From assembly GCA_963922205.1 (NCBI GenBank), contig CAWUHX010000027.1, forward strand, positions 1,240,001 through 1,304,000: a DNA stretch of 64,000 nucleotides. Reading direction: 5' to 3'. The notes under the pieces were generated by a model. That model was not told the origin of the DNA. It worked only from the letters and a program-made list of their open reading frames with translations, and ran no database searches. This DNA is from Romanomermis culicivorax. Its lineage: Eukaryota; Nematoda; Enoplea; Mermithida; Mermithidae. How positions within the stretch are numbered: the stretch's first letter is position 1; each line of letters begins with the position of its first letter. Below, piece after piece: positions 1 to 11,882 of the stretch. A program made the position numbers and the translations under genes.

Positions 1-232
1 AGAAAAAATATCATCATCAATGGATAGGAAATTTCTACTTTGATACGATTTTTAATCATTCTAGGGATGGTTAATTGTGTTTTCCGTTTCCAACAAGAAG
101 GTTATTTTTAAGCTAAAAAACTATTTTAAAAATCATAAGTGCCAATCAAGATACAAAACATCAACTATTTTACACCGTTTGTTTTAACTGTTAATTTTAA
201 TATCCTCGTAAGCTTTTATAAATTAATTTTAC

Positions 233-2699
233 TTTCGTTTCTGATCCCTGTAGCCAATGAAACCAAGACTCCAGTGACGTCAAATGGGATTTCTTCGATT
301 GCTCGTATTGCTCTCGCATTTGATGATCTAAGTGTTCAATTCTCGTTTTCGTCACAGCGTTTACATTTGCGGTCTTATAAACCTGAATTCAGAAGAAAAT
401 TAAAAACCCCATGAAGCCAACACATTAGTAGTTATAGCTTCTAGCATTTCTAAAATCCAATCAAGAATGAAGATGAATTATCCTTACTTTACATGCATAT
501 CCATCAATTTCCTCAACTTTTTCAGCAAACCAACCGAATAAGCCTTCCTGCTTCCTGAACAATTTATAGCTTTTCTACTAATCACTTGATTAAAACGCGT
601 AAATAATTAAAATTAATTAACCTTTCGAAAGAAGCATTTTCTAAATCGACATAGAATGTAGAGACAGGCGACTTCAATAAAGCATCTAGAACTTCATTCT
701 GAGGTTCGGGTAAATCTTGTTGACCGGAATTTCCGTCGACATCGTGCTCCAAAAATTCGTTAAAAAGAGTTCGCGCATCGTGGTCGATAATGCAAAATTG
801 GGCGGCATTTGCACTATCGCCTAAAAATTTACATTCACTGACAGGATAAAAATAAGCTTTTCTATCAAAAATTTCTAATTTTTTGCGTGTAACATAATAT
901 ATTTATACCATACATGTAACGGAGCCCTAAGGTCTAGGGGGGGGGGGGGGTAGGGCAACTATTTTGGGGCCGAGCGTCACTAATTCCCAAAATTTTAGGG
1001 GGAGGGGTCCAGACATGCACGGCAAGAATTTTTCAGGGGGGAGGGTCCTTAGACTTTTTATCTCGGGGGGTAGGGGGGTCGGTGAGCAAACAAAAAAAGT
1101 TCTAAAAGCTTGTTTTTCATACAAAATATGCACAAAAATCATCAAAGAAGCAGTCTCGAAAAAAGTTCAGAGGGGGTGTTTTACGATTTTTTTTGGGCCA
1201 GGCGGGACGGACAGTGTCTCAGGTATGGGGGTTTACCCCCCCCCCCCCCTATGTGCATGTATGGAGGGGTCTATGATGAAAAAAATCAAAATTTTTTTCA
1301 TCAAAAAAGTCCGAAAAACGGTTCAGAAAATAGTAATTTTTTTTAAAAAACTGCAAAAAATGTATTAATGGGGAGGAGCGCTGACAAAATTGACATTTTT
1401 CAGTATTTTTTCAACCAAAAGTATGGTGCTCCCTATGACTACCATATGGCTAGCCATAGGATTGGAAAATCTGGGGGTGGGAGTCGTTCAATAGCTATGT
1501 AGTCACATGGCCGACGATTTCTGGAGGGGGCTTCCTATAGCACTCCCCCACCCCAATTACATGTATGATGTATACTGAATCTTGACAAAACTTTTCAACA
1601 GTTCATCTATTATTGAACTGGAAATAAGTACATAAACAAGAGAAAAAATCAACAGCCTTACTTGAGGCTCTAAAAATAAAAGTTTGTCGACCACGTTTCC
1701 ACTGGTTGTTTTCGAATCCGACCAAGGTAGTATCAAATCTTAAATTTCGACCACGTTTGTAAATCTTATATACGTCGCTGGGGCACATTTTCGAAACGAA
1801 TGGTACTGAAAAATTACCAATTGATTAACTAGCTAACTTTTCGATTTGTAAATTATACTTTTCTCAAGTTTTAGACGAAAAATTAGTTTTCTTTGCCATT
1901 CGAAGATTTATATCATGAATTTTCTTACCCCAGCTATTAAATTCCCATTTCATTTCGACGTAAAAGTCAGTACTACGCGACAATTTTTCCAAAATTTCAG
2001 ATGCTAAACGGCACCATCTCCTATGTTCTTGGTGATCTCTATACTTAAGACATAATTCGAGCAGATCGCGGTTTCCAGTGCACGTGGCTTCGTTTATCAC
2101 TAGAAAAGGAATAATAACATATGTGAAGCAGTTTTCCAATAAAATTAATTTAAGATGAAGAAAACGGATATACAATTTCTTGTCGACAGTTTACATTCAC
2201 TGACATAAAAAACATTAAAATAAAAATCTTAACCAAAAACATCTACAACAGCATGAATTGGCGTGATTCAGAAATACTTTATTGGAGAACATATACATAC
2301 CAGACCAAAAATCTTTGCCTATGGCACCGGCGTCAGCGCCTGCGTCTATAAGTAACTTGACGCACTCGACATTTTGTAGAATGACGGCTAAGCATAGAGG
2401 GGTTCTACCATGGGTATCGTGTTGTTCTAAAATTTTCTGCAAAAAAATATACCGAGTGGATGAAAGACGTTTCCGGCAAATGCTCGGCAAAAAATTACGC
2501 TTGAATTTGAATATCTTTCTCAAAATTTTTAAACATTATCTTAATGTTCCGTACCTAAAAAATTTGGTCAAATTGATACAAAAACAATCACTTGTCTTGT
2601 CGACAATTCTTCCGGGAGCTTTTCAATAAAATTCTGCAAGTCCTTTGAATTTTTGTTCAACAGGGCGTAATGCAACGGAAAGCGTTTGGTGAAATCCAT
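233..2699 (-). CDS. ANKRD13: ANKRD13-like ankyrin repeat protein, 5' seven coding exons (3' end outside window)
   Basis: Seven exons join in phase: 2699-2592, 2436-2301, 2099-1929, 1805-1662, 874-622, 554-488 and 382-233, giving 343 residues. The start at 2699 fits the family: the PLH of the first ankyrin repeat comes eight residues after the Met, as is usual near the N terminus of ANKRD13. Exon 2 carries an ankyrin unit (HGRTPLCLAV...LLIDAGAD). Exons 3-7 carry the conserved GPCR-chaperone-like domain: YRDH, DFYVEMKWEFNSW, DTTLVGFEN.QW.RGRQTFIFR, a STFYVDLENASFER block, GLFGWFAEKVEEIDGY and TKTRIEHL. Known family members are endosomal adaptors that bind ubiquitinated receptors through C-terminal UIM motifs; that part lies beyond position 1. 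The donor after 233 is inferred: the frame meets a stop near 198 if it is not used. A nested MITE pair occupies the 875-1661 intron. Confidence 0.9.
909..1567. mobile_element. hAT-type MITE (CATACATGTAA family) in ANKRD13 intron
   Basis: Terminal inverted repeats CATACATGTA / TACATGTATG enclose the element. The flanks are ATTTATAC on the left (901-908) and ATGTATAC on the right (1568-1575), a 7/8 match to an 8-bp target duplication with the T/A positions typical of hAT targets. It has G-runs near the left end and C-runs near the right end, no credible ORF, and is interrupted by a second MITE at 1010-1263. Confidence 0.75.
1010..1263. mobile_element. Nested hAT-type MITE (CAGACATGCACGG family)
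   Basis: Starts CAGACATGCACGG and ends GTGCATGTATG. It is flanked by a perfect 8-bp duplication GAGGGGTC (1002-1009 and 1264-1271), which lies inside the older MITE 909-1567. The 254-bp length matches the related copy at 50370-50623. No coding capacity. Confidence 0.85.
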
Positions 2700-2710
2700 A
2701 ACACAAAATT

Positions 2711-2728
2711 CTGAAGTAAAAAGAATGG
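2711..2728 (-). promoter_or_regulatory. Splice-acceptor-like site just upstream of the ANKRD13 start codon
   Basis: On the minus strand a pyrimidine tract ending CTTCAG lies 11 bases before the ATG at 2699. It could end a 5'-UTR intron, or receive a trans-spliced leader if the organism is a nematode. It could also mean that a further coding exon lies upstream. The same site is present in the duplicate copy near 12616. Confidence 0.4.
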
Positions 2729-2879
2729 AAGGATTTTATTTTACCGGAGTATAAAAATTTGAAATCTTTGACAGTCAAAAACAATCAAATTGAAAAACAC
2801 CATTCAAATTTTGAGCGAACTAGAAAATTTTGTGGAATTTGAAATAAACGCCCAAACTTTACACTGTCATTTAAAAACT

Positions 2880-2973
2880 TTTTTGCAGAACACTAAGATG
2901 TGACACAGAAGTGCCCTGGCACCGTATTTTTGCAGAACACTAAGATGTGACACAGAAGTGCCCTGGCACCGTA
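2880..2973. repeat. 47-bp tandem duplication upstream of ANKRD13
   Basis: Two consecutive 47-bp units, each beginning TTTTTGCAGAACACTAAG and ending GGCACCGTA. The same pair occurs in the second copy at 12785-12878. No function is apparent. Confidence 0.9.
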
Positions 2974-3003
2974 AACCATTTTTTTGTACTTGAGATTAAG
3001 AAC

Positions 3004-3169
3004 CATACCTGTACTTGGGGGACCCCCCCCCCCAACTTGGCCAACCATATACCCAACCTCCCAGTTTGGAAAAAATTGCAAAAAGTGTATGTTTTTTGGC
3101 CTTTTTTGGGAAAAACTTCGACTTTTTTCGACCCCCCCCCCCAAACTGGTCGGACCTCTTACAGGTATG
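3004..3169. mobile_element. hAT-type MITE (CATACCTGTA family)
   Basis: Ends CATACCTGTA / TACAGGTATG, flanked by a perfect 8-bp duplication TTAAGAAC (2996-3003 and 3170-3177). The body holds two long C-runs and no gene. The matching copy in the second repeat is 12909-13073. Confidence 0.88.
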
Positions 3170-3502
3170 TTAAGAACCATATTCAAATTTTCATCCTTAG
3201 GCTCCAGACATTTTCCATATTGTGAAAACCGTAAAATGTATAACCAGAAATGTTTTATTCATGATTACTCATTATGATGTTTCCGGAGTCAGTAATTCGT
3301 CAAAATGATGGAAAATTGAAAATTCTCAGTCAGGCAAGATTAAGCTGAATACCAAAAATCAATGGTTTAACAAATGGTCGACAGCATAATAACGATAGAT
3401 TTCAAAGAAATTCAGTTGCAGCTAAATGCTGACATTTCTATTATGGGAGCTGAAGACTTAATTGAATTTTAATTCGATGAAAATTTCTGGATTATGACAT
3501 TT

Positions 3503-3735
3503 TAGACATGCACGGCAAGAATTTTCCAGGGGAGAGGGTCCTTGGACTTTTTATCCAGGATGGTAGGGGTGGGCGAGCAAAAAACAAAAGAAGTTCTGAA
3601 AGCTTGTTTTTCATACAAAATATAAACAAGAATCATCAATTAAGCTGTCTTAGAAAAAGTTCAGGGGGGTGTTGGTCGAATTTTTTTGGGATAGGGGGGT
3701 GGCCAGGGTCTCAGTCATGGGGGCTTACCCATACT
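3503..3735. mobile_element. Fragment of CAGACATGCACGG-family MITE
   Basis: Begins AGACATGCACGGCAAG and follows the 1010-1263 and 50370-50623 copies through the GGGCTTACCC block, but the terminal GTGCATGTATG is missing and no target duplication is seen. Duplicated at 13407-13639. Confidence 0.6.
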
Positions 3736-4063
3736 TGAGACCTAATGCTCATAGTACGTATACTTCGGTTTATGTTTAGAAAATTCAAAAACCTTTAGAC
3801 TGCAAAAAAATTTTGTGAAAATAATCTAAAGAATCTTGATTTTCGTCAAATACGCAATATCAAAGATGACTGATTAAACAATGAGATGAGACATAATGGG
3901 TGGTGACAACTATCAAATGTTATCTAAATAAACATACTAACGGTCGCGCCCACCGTATTTTTCCTAGAAGATTTTTTCCATAAGAGAATCAGACTCAGAA
4001 TTTTTTTCCTAATCTTTCAAAAATCTTCCACATTTTTAAAAACGTTTACAAAGTGGCCACGGA

Positions 4064-4726
4064 CAGTGTTTTTTTTTTGTACTCGGTCCAATTTGTACTG
4101 CTACAAACGATCTCTCAAGAACCCTTTGTACTCCAAAATTTGCGAAAAATTGATGGAAAAAGCATTCATTGTTACAAAATGCATCAAACATGCTGTGAAA
4201 TATGAAAACGTTGGCCATTTGCACGAGACACATAAGAAGGCTACGAATTCAGACACATAAAAATAAACAAGAAGCACAGAACATGCTCTAGTGAAATACT
4301 TCACAAAAAGCTTTTATTATTATGCCATATCTGCTAGTTTGCCGCCATCGATGGGGACGCACAAGCCTGTAGCCAGAAATTTTTTTCGGGGGCCACACAT
4401 TTTTTTCACACAATTTACCGTGAAATTGGCATTTCTGACTTGATTTTCTTTTTTCTGACTCGACTTGAAGAAAAACCAAAAACCTTTGTCTTTTTCTAAC
4501 ACTTCAAAAATTTCGGGGGGCCATGGCCCCCAACCTCCCCCCCCTTTACCTACAGGCTTGGGGACGCATAGCAAACAAGTCCATTGATACTGAATACTGA
4601 CGGCTGTTGAGTGGCAAAAATTTTTTTTTGTCCTAAAATTTTCGTTTGTACCTACTGGTACAAACGAAGCCAAAATTTTCCTTTGTTCTCTGGACCATTT
4701 CGTTTGTAAAGTACAAAAAAACACTG
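4064..4726. mobile_element. hAT-type element (CAGTGTTTTTT family) with nested MITE
   Basis: Starts CAGTGTTTTTTTTTTG and ends AAAAAACACTG. The flanks GCCACGGA and TCCGCGGA form an imperfect 8-bp duplication, and a related unoccupied site (GGCTACGGATGC) exists at 8157-8168 in the colinear repeat. A second family member is 34699-35139. The element contains MITE 4362-4560. Duplicate: 13968-14630. Confidence 0.75.
4362..4560. mobile_element. hAT-type MITE (CAAGCCTGTAG family), nested
   Basis: Ends CAAGCCTGTAG / CTACAGGCTTG, with a perfect duplication GGGACGCA (4354-4361 and 4561-4568). The sister element at 34699-35139 shows the empty site, a single GGGACGCA at 34980-34987. Duplicate copy: 14266-14464. 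Confidence 0.9.
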
Positions 4727-5012
4727 TCCGCGGATGCTTTTTTTCTACATTTTAAGGTTATGCCCAAACATTGTAATCTTTTCGGAGTCAGTAACTTGCA
4801 AAAATAAGCAAAAAATGGATAAAATTCTAGTCATGTCAGCCAAATTGAGCTGCTGAATAATGTATTGGTGTTCTACAGTATCTGAAAGCCCATTAACGAT
4901 AGAGTTCTTATGAATTAATCTGCTATTAACATTTATGTGACTTAATTAGAGAATTGTTCCTGCGCCGGAAAATTTTTAGTTTCTAAAACCCTGGAAAATG
5001 AACCTTCAGAAC

Positions 5013-5256
5013 CATACCTGTAATTATGGGGGGTTGGGGAGAACCGCCACCCCCAACTTGGTCGAATCCTATACCCGAAATTGGGAAAAAAGTGGCTTTT
5101 TGACCTTTTTGGGAAAATTTTCGAAACTTTTTCGACTTTTTTGGTTTTTCGACTTTTTTGGGTTTTTTCGACCCCCTTACAAAATTTTGGGACCCACACC
5201 TCAAACTTTTGGGCTTACGCCTCTCCCCCCAACTGGCCGGACCTCTTACAGGTATG
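5013..5256. mobile_element. hAT-type MITE (CATACCTGTA family)
   Basis: Ends CATACCTGTA / TACAGGTATG, flanked by perfect TTCAGAAC (5005-5012 and 5257-5264). Duplicate copy: 14917-15161. Confidence 0.88.
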
Positions 5257-6303
5257 TTCAGAACGTTGAGAAAAAAATTACAATCAAACAACTAATTTTC
5301 GAGTTTTTATATTCTAAAACGCTAGAAAACGAACCTCTGCTACAAATATTCCCGAATAGAAGCTTTAAAATAACAGCCCAGAATGATTACTTCAATCTTC
5401 ATCGTCTCAATCTTCAATGCAAACGTTTATGTTGGAAACGTTTGAAAAATTCCAAGCACCGAGAGAAGAAATTAAGAGAGTTGATGAAAAATCTCAAATT
5501 TCGGCGAAATACTGACTATTAACGATAAAAAATGAGACAAGGTATTTCAGTTGATGGAAAATATTGAAGGTTAATTAGTAAAGTGGAAAAAGATATACTA
5601 ACGGCCTAGTTTTTTTGCTCAAAACTTTTCGCCCCATTTAAGGAAAAATCCCAAAAAATTTTTCCTCATGAGGAAAAATCATTGTTTTTAGTTTCCTTGC
5701 TTAAAAATCGCTCAAAATCATTTCTGATGTGTTTTTTGAATGTTTCTCATTAAATTGCATCTTATTCCGCCGAAAAACGGACATTTTTTTGCAAAGACTC
5801 GAGCTATGACCTGCTTGTAAATAAATATTCAAGTGAGTTTACATGAGCCAAGCAAGATAATAATTCAGCGGCATAACCTTTATTCCTTATATTTCTTTGA
5901 CGACATGAAACAACCTAATTTTGACATAACAAGTAAATCAAATAGTAAACTTTGATAAAAAGATAACAATGAAAAATAAAATTTTAAAACTGATTCTGAA
6001 CAGCTGACAATCTGACATAAAAGTACGAACTTGATCACAGGGCTTTTTTCTGCAAAGAACAGGTAAATTCAACTCGCGTCGGTTTAAAGCATTTCAAATT
6101 TTCTGAGTTTTGAAGAGAAAATGAAAAGATTAGTGCCGAAAATTTTTCTGGCATATTGATATTCTAGAACGCTGGAAAATGAACCTTCTCAACTTTTATT
6201 TCCTAAACATAAGGTTTAATTTTTTAGTGAATTCAATAAAGTTTTAGTCGGGCAGACTACAATTCAAAAACTAGAGAAGCAACCACGAAATTTGATTCTT
6301 CAA

Positions 6304-6493
6304 CATACCTGTACTTGGGGGGAGACCCCCCCCCCAACTTGGCCAACCATGTACCCAAATTCATCCAACCCCCCCCCCCCAGTTTGGAAAAAATTAATTT
6401 GCAAAAAAGTGTATGTTTTTTGACCTTTTTTGAGAAAAATTTCGACTTTTTTCTACCCCCCCCCCCCAACTGGTCGGAGGTCTTACAGGTATG
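6304..6493. mobile_element. hAT-type MITE (CATACCTGTA family) inside element Y
   Basis: Perfect duplication TTCTTCAA (6296-6303 and 6494-6501). The inverted relative 38250-39503 has a single copy of this target (38674-38681) and no MITE, a direct empty-site control. Duplicate: 16209-16401. Confidence 0.92.
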
Positions 6494-6724
6494 TTCTTCA
6501 ACCAGCAAGAATTCTCACTTGGACTCAAAATGTTTCCATCATATATTTAAGAATCTTTTTAAAGACCGCAAAAAGTGGGACAATAACTGAGAAAAATCTT
6601 GCTTTTCATCAAATTCTCAAAAAAAACGACACAGGATCAAACATTTATCCGTAATATCTAATTAAAAGCTATAAGCAAATAACTAGAATGACATTTTTTA
6701 ACCGCGCATTGAAATAATAAAATA

Positions 6725-9127
6725 AAGTGGGGTGACTTTGATCAGGGGCAGGGTTGGCAAAAACCAAACTTTTGAAATTTCGACTTTTTGGTTATTTAGT
6801 GGTTTTTTATGGTTTTTTTGGTTTTTCTTTGGTTTTTTAGTGGTTTTTTTCTGGCTTAATTCTTTAGAATGTTTGGTACATCAAAATAACTATGTAAAAA
6901 ACTGCTGGAAGCTCCCTGTATCATCTAAGACTAGTTAGGGAGCCTTAAAATGGCAGCTAGAAGTATTAATTTTATCAGAAGTGTCATTATTTTATGCTAT
7001 AGAAAATCCTTATTATAGCAATAGAAATACAGTAATAGTGGGCACATAAGAAAGAAACGATGAGTGAAGAACATAAGAAAAGCAAAAATGCAACAGAGCA
7101 TGCGATATGTAAGGAGCAAATTCAAGGGAAAGAAAAAAAATTTCAAATAGAGAGAAACGTAATCAAAACTCAAAAGAAATCAACTAACAGAATTGTATCA
7201 ATGCATCACATATATACATATGCACAGAAAAGTTGAAATGACACAACTTTTAAGTATACCGTTTTCGATAAGAGGGTTTTAAATTGATAGATTATTACAT
7301 ATGTTATTAAAATTACAAACTGCAGTTGAAAGTCACGCATAGACATTTCAGATGTTTCCAAATTTGTGCTTTTCAAACCTGTCTGTAACTACAGCAAATC
7401 GGTCTTATTATATATACTATCCTCGCTTGCATGATAGATACATATTTTCGTACGATTTTTTTCTACCTAGTAGTGACGTCAAGTCACATAAAAATGAGCC
7501 ACTCAAAACCTCTTCTCTTTGTTAACCTACAGTATGCTTAACTGATCTGCACAAAATTTCATTATTGTTGTCTCATTTATATTTTGAAATTTCGAGCAAA
7601 GAAAATTAAAAAGCTTACCGTAACAATGAATTCAGGATTATTATACTCAATCATATTTTGTAAAATTTTGATGATATGGATGAATGAATGTCACCCCGTA
7701 TGGTCGGAGTACACTCTACGAAAGATTTAGCGTCCAATTTTTTTGTGAGCAAATTATAGCAAACTCAACTCATGTCCTAAATGTGTGCTTGCAAGATGGA
7801 TACAAAGGATATCGATTGATTTATATTACATTTTTTCAGTACGAAATGTATCATAAAAATACGACTTTTTTTTACTTTGTAGTGAAGTCAATTTAACTAA
7901 ATCAATTATTTTGTTGGTTTAGATGGACACCAATACATGCCTAGAAGATCGCCTAATGTGAAAAAACAGTTTCCCAATGATTTTGGAAAAAAACCAGAGA
8001 TTTTCCAATTTTTTGGTTTTTTTAAAAAAACCAAAAAAAACCAAAAACCAAAAAACCAAAGCCTTGCCATTACACCATTTTTTTTCCTCGAAGATTTTTT
8101 CCACATGAGAACCGGACCCAAAATTTTTTCCTCATTTTTAAAAACGTTTATAATGTGGCTACGGATGCTTTTTTATGCATTTTAGGAGCATACCCGAGCT
8201 TTTTGTTGTATTTGGAGTCAGAAACCTGCAAAAATGAGGAAAAAAATTGAGAAAATTCTAGTTATATTAGCCAAAATGAGCTCATGACGAATATATTGGT
8301 GTTTACAGGAGCGGGTGAAGCGTGTTAACGATAGAGTTCTCAGGAATTTAACCGTTATTAACATTTCTATGGCTCTGATTAGAATCATCTAATTTTATTT
8401 AATTCTTTTAATTTTTAATTTTATTTAATTCTAATAATTTTATTTAATTCGCGTAGCGCCGGAAAAATTTTTCAGTTTTTATATTCTAAAACGCTGGAAA
8501 ATAAATCTCTATAAGAGATATTCATAAACAGAAGTTCTAGAATCGCAGTCTAGAATAATGTCTTCAATTTCCATCTTCAATAAACGCAAAAGTTCAGGTA
8601 GTAGACGTTTACAAAATTCCCAACATCGAGAGAAAAAAATTGAGGGAATTGATGAAAAATCTCAATTTTGGGCGACATAATTGACTGTTAACGATTAGAA
8701 AATGAAACGAACTAACTTGATTGACAGAAACTGTTGAGCATTAATTAGTAAGTCGAAGTAGATATGCTAACGGCCGCGCCTGATAGACAATAGTCAAGAT
8801 TGTACCCGTGACCGGCGCGAAGCGCCGGAAAATTTTGAGATTCTGACCCTTTTAAGTCCACCAGAACGCATCTTTTCGGTTTTGAATTCCCCAAAATTTT
8901 TTCCACAATGAGAACCATACCCAAATTTTTTTTCCTCATTTCGAAATTTTTTTCCTCAAAAGACCAAATTTGAGGAAAAAAAACGGTGCTTGCCAACCCT
9001 GATCAGGGGCGACTTTGATCAGAGTAATGGCGGTATTTGATAACTATTTGAGATCAGCAAGTCATTTTTGCTGTGTAGACGACCCAAGTTATCAAATGCC
9101 ATACTCTGATCAAAGTCAACCGCACTT
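6725..9127. mobile_element. TA-flanked MITE, split by hAT 6749-9001
   Basis: Inverted ends AAGTGGGGTGACTTTGATCA and TGATCAAAGTCAACCGCACTT lie between TA dinucleotides, as in Tc1/mariner-type MITEs. Apart from the nested hAT only about 150 bp belong to it. It is absent from the relative at 38250-39503. Duplicate: 16632-19032. Confidence 0.7.
6749..9001. mobile_element. Non-autonomous hAT element X (2.25 kb)
   Basis: Starts CAGGGTTGGCAA and ends TTGCCAACCCTG, flanked by perfect ATCAGGGG (6741-6748 and 9002-9009). The only ORFs are short and low-complexity (Phe/Lys-rich from TTTTGG/CCAAAA stretches), so it is non-autonomous. It contains the hairpin CCGGCGCGAAGCGCCGG at 8812-8828. Duplicate: 16656-18906. 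Confidence 0.9.
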
Positions 9128-9319
9128 TACCTTATTTGATTATTAAATAACCAAAATTCCGGCGCGAAGCGCCAGAAAATTTCAACAATTTTCAATTTTA
9201 TAACGCGTATAATGCACCTCTGGACAGGAAACCATCAAAAAAAAATTTTCATTCAAAATTGTGCCTAAGCGCAAAAAATGTACCCCAATTGAAAAAAAGT
9301 TCCTCAAAAATGGTGGCAG

Positions 9320-9704
9320 TGTCTATTAGCCGGATACGGCGAATATAATATTTTATATTTGCAGTATACTGTTAATAGTGCCTGCTATATAAGACCTACT
9401 ATTAGCCGCACGAAAAGTACAGTATATCTCATCTTACTAATTTTTCATTGATATTTTCATCTTGCCGATCAGATTGCACATTTGTCAGCTGTTACCTATT
9501 CAGCCTGGCACGTTGCATACAGTTTATATTTTCATAATTAACCTGATTTGTGTACAAATTTATTAAAATCTATTCGATTTACATGATAAGTAGGTCGATA
9601 TCAATATATGAGGAAACTTTTGTGCACAATATAGCTTAATTTTTCGATGATTTTCAGGATGGATTGTTATGTACAAGCCATTGAACTTCATAATTTGCAC
9701 AAAA
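9320..9704 (+). repeat. MULE left terminal inverted repeat
   Basis: Pairs with 12159-12543. It extends into the putative start of the transposase (MDCYVQAIEL...), so the coding start lies within the repeat. Confidence 0.9.
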
Positions 9705-11882
9705 TGCTGCAGCCAAAGATTATTGACCTGTACACTGCAGATGCTTCGAAAGCTTTAGTAGCTGGTTCGGTTTTTGGTTGCTTCCAAGATCTCGCCAAAG
9801 CCATCAAACGGCTAGAAAGTGAAACTTTTCAGTCATTTTCAATCGAGTCCAGTAAACGTTTTCATAACGATGAAAAGTAATTTGTTTTTTCAAAGCTTGT
9901 TCTAGTTTGCTGGAATGGTATTCATTGTAGGGCAACTGGCATAGGCCTACGACCCAATCAAAGTTATTTCGGAGCTGTGGGGTGTAGCTGTCGTTTAAAT
10001 ATTAATTTCAATAATGCAGAAAATAAACTGAAAGTCACCCGCTGGAATTTTAAACATAATCACAAAGTTTCTGAAGAATTATTGTCTCATTTCCCACATA
10101 AAAGAAGATTAGACGGAGATGCAAGAGATTTCATTGTAAAAGCAGCCCAGTTGGGAGCTAATGTAAAATTAATTGCTGAGGAAATTCGCTCCACTGAAGG
10201 TAAACAAGTGACTAATCATGATATTAGAAACATCATAGATGCTGCTCGGAGTTCTGAGAAAGCCAACGAAGTTTCCAAAACTATTTATTTTCTTGAAAAT
10301 GTGAAAAAGACTGATCCAGGCTCGTATCTCAAAGTTATATCAGACCCACAATCGAATGTTGTGGATATAATCTTTTTTCAAACTAGTCTCATGCATCAAT
10401 GGTTTATCGAATTTCCAGAATTAGTTGAAGTAGATGGAACTTCCTTTAAACAACATCAACTATGTTCTTTTTTTATTCACTGCGCTAGATAAGAATCGTA
10501 TCAGTCCCATTGTTGCTGCAGCATTTTTGAGCTCGGAGACTGAATATCTTGTGACATCTTGTTTCGAACAGTTTAAAATCAGTAATCAGGATAGCGTAGA
10601 CAAAACTAAAATTGTTGTTTTGGACAAAGATTTTGAGTCCGTTAAGGCAGCTCAGAATACTTTCCAGAACGCAACTGTTTTACTATGTATGGTTCATGTC
10701 GAGCAAAATTTTCAGAAAATTGTTCGGGAAATGAAGTTTACCCCTAGTGAGTCATGTGAAATAGGCAAGTCTAATTTAACTTTACAGAATATCAAAGAAC
10801 GTGCATTGTCGTTGCTGAAAAGACTATTACACGCAAGAAAGTTTGACGTCTTTGATGACAGTTGGACTGAGCTCCTGAATGATAAATTAATCCCAAGTCA
10901 TTTCAAAGAAATTTTCACATCTAACTAGATGAGTTGTAAGGAAATGTTGGCTTATGTCTTTCGGAAAAATCTCACGAATTTTGGAATTAATGATACTAAT
11001 ATCAGATTGAAGCACAAAATAAACATATCAAAGACGTAATAAATCCGTATTCGCGGGTGTCGTTATGCATCGAAAATCTGATAAAATTTATTTCTATGCA
11101 TACGTTCAATGTAAAGCATTGGGAATACGTGGAAAAATGTAAAGGCAAAATTATTCCCAACATTCTATCATTAGAACGAAAAGAATTTTTGTTCAAACAT
11201 TTCACCGATTTTGCTGCTTCTAAGCTCAGTGCAGAATATAATTTGTTTCAGAGAGACCTTCGAAAATTTCAGATCATCAACAATGATGGAGCCACTAATG
11301 TTTGTTTCCAAAACGTATTCTGACTCCAAATATACCATTATACAGGATCGCAAATGTTCTTGTGAATTTTTCTGCCATTTTGAGTTGCCTTGTCCTCACA
11401 TTATGGCTGTTATAAATTCGGAAAATTTAGAAATATTTGATTTGAACCTTATTTCACAACATTTCCAACGGTTTAAATTCGTTACGTCTGTTCCTGATAA
11501 CTTCAGTCATGATCCATAGTTGGAAAAAATTCCCGAAAATTCTATCGCAATACATAGATATTTCAAAAAAAATAGAATTTTGTCTGTAAATGAAAAATAC
11601 AACAAAATGTTGAAACTAGCCAAGCGAGTTTGTGACGTCTGCAGCAAATTAAGTTTCACAGAATTTGAAAAGCAATATGAACAGTTAAAAAAATTTTTCA
11701 ATAGCCTGAATACATCTGAGCCTATGTCGATGGTTATTTCAAAAACTGATGAACTGGTGGAAAAAAGCTTCGATTTGGAAACAGCAAATGCTGCAACTGA
11801 TGTTAGAATGTCGAAAACTGGAAGCATCGTGAGCGATCTTTTACCATCAGTGTCAAACCACAATGTTGAGAAAGAGATCTGA
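9659..11882 (+). pseudogene. MULE transposase with SWIM zinc finger (ZSWIM-like), multiply broken
   Basis: Segments read in order. From 9659: an N-terminal region whose exon ends at a GT after 9876 and resumes at 9931 in frame. Next come a C.C..HNH zinc-binding block near 9980-10065 and a FPELVEVDGT motif near 10415-10440 (first acidic residue of the DDE core). A frameshift follows near 10445-10490, then IVVLDKDF and a CMVHVEQNF block near 10610-10720. From about 11345 there is a SWIM finger, CSCEFFCHFELPCPH, then a helical ZSWIM-type tail. Lesions: the frameshift just named, a stop at about 10926, frame changes before 11057 and near 11300, and an in-frame TAG at 11517. It is probably non-functional, although some breaks could be unrecognised introns. 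Confidence 0.85.

Larger units (their letters stand above)
2637..9314. repeat. 6.7-kb direct repeat, copy 1 (contains 5' part of ANKRD13 exon 1)
   Basis: Nearly identical to 12542-19219 at an offset of about 9,905 bases. The few differences I see are single substitutions (for example near 3407, 4697, 5056 and 7492) and homopolymer length changes. The left boundary is inside ANKRD13 coding exon 1; the right boundary is 5 bases before the MULE terminus. Two short runs in the unit not covered by other entries show nothing I recognise. Confidence 0.95.
5607..9314. mobile_element. Composite hAT-type element Y, right end cut by the duplication breakpoint
   Basis: Starts TAGTTTTTTTGCTC after TAACGGCC (5599-5606). 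In the second copy the same element is complete (15512-19240) and followed by TAACGGCC again. Here it stops at the repeat boundary. A shorter relative lies inverted at 38250-39503. It contains MITE 6304-6493 and the 6725-9127 stack. Confidence 0.75.

Noticed and set aside
3004-3277. Pro- and Phe-rich small ORFs such as those at 2947-3225, 5081-5269 and 6315-6590 as genes
   Set aside because: They are read through MITE C-runs and T-runs and change frame with homopolymer length between the two copies.
6732-8185. Phe/Trp- or Lys-rich short ORFs within element X as membrane peptides
   Set aside because: They arise from TTTTTGG / CCAAAAA repeats and lack initiation or conservation signs.
10445-10451. 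TTTAAAC heptamer as a programmed -1 frameshift site in the MULE transposase
   Set aside because: It is in the wrong register for the upstream frame, and the needed shift is in the other direction; several other lesions point to decay.
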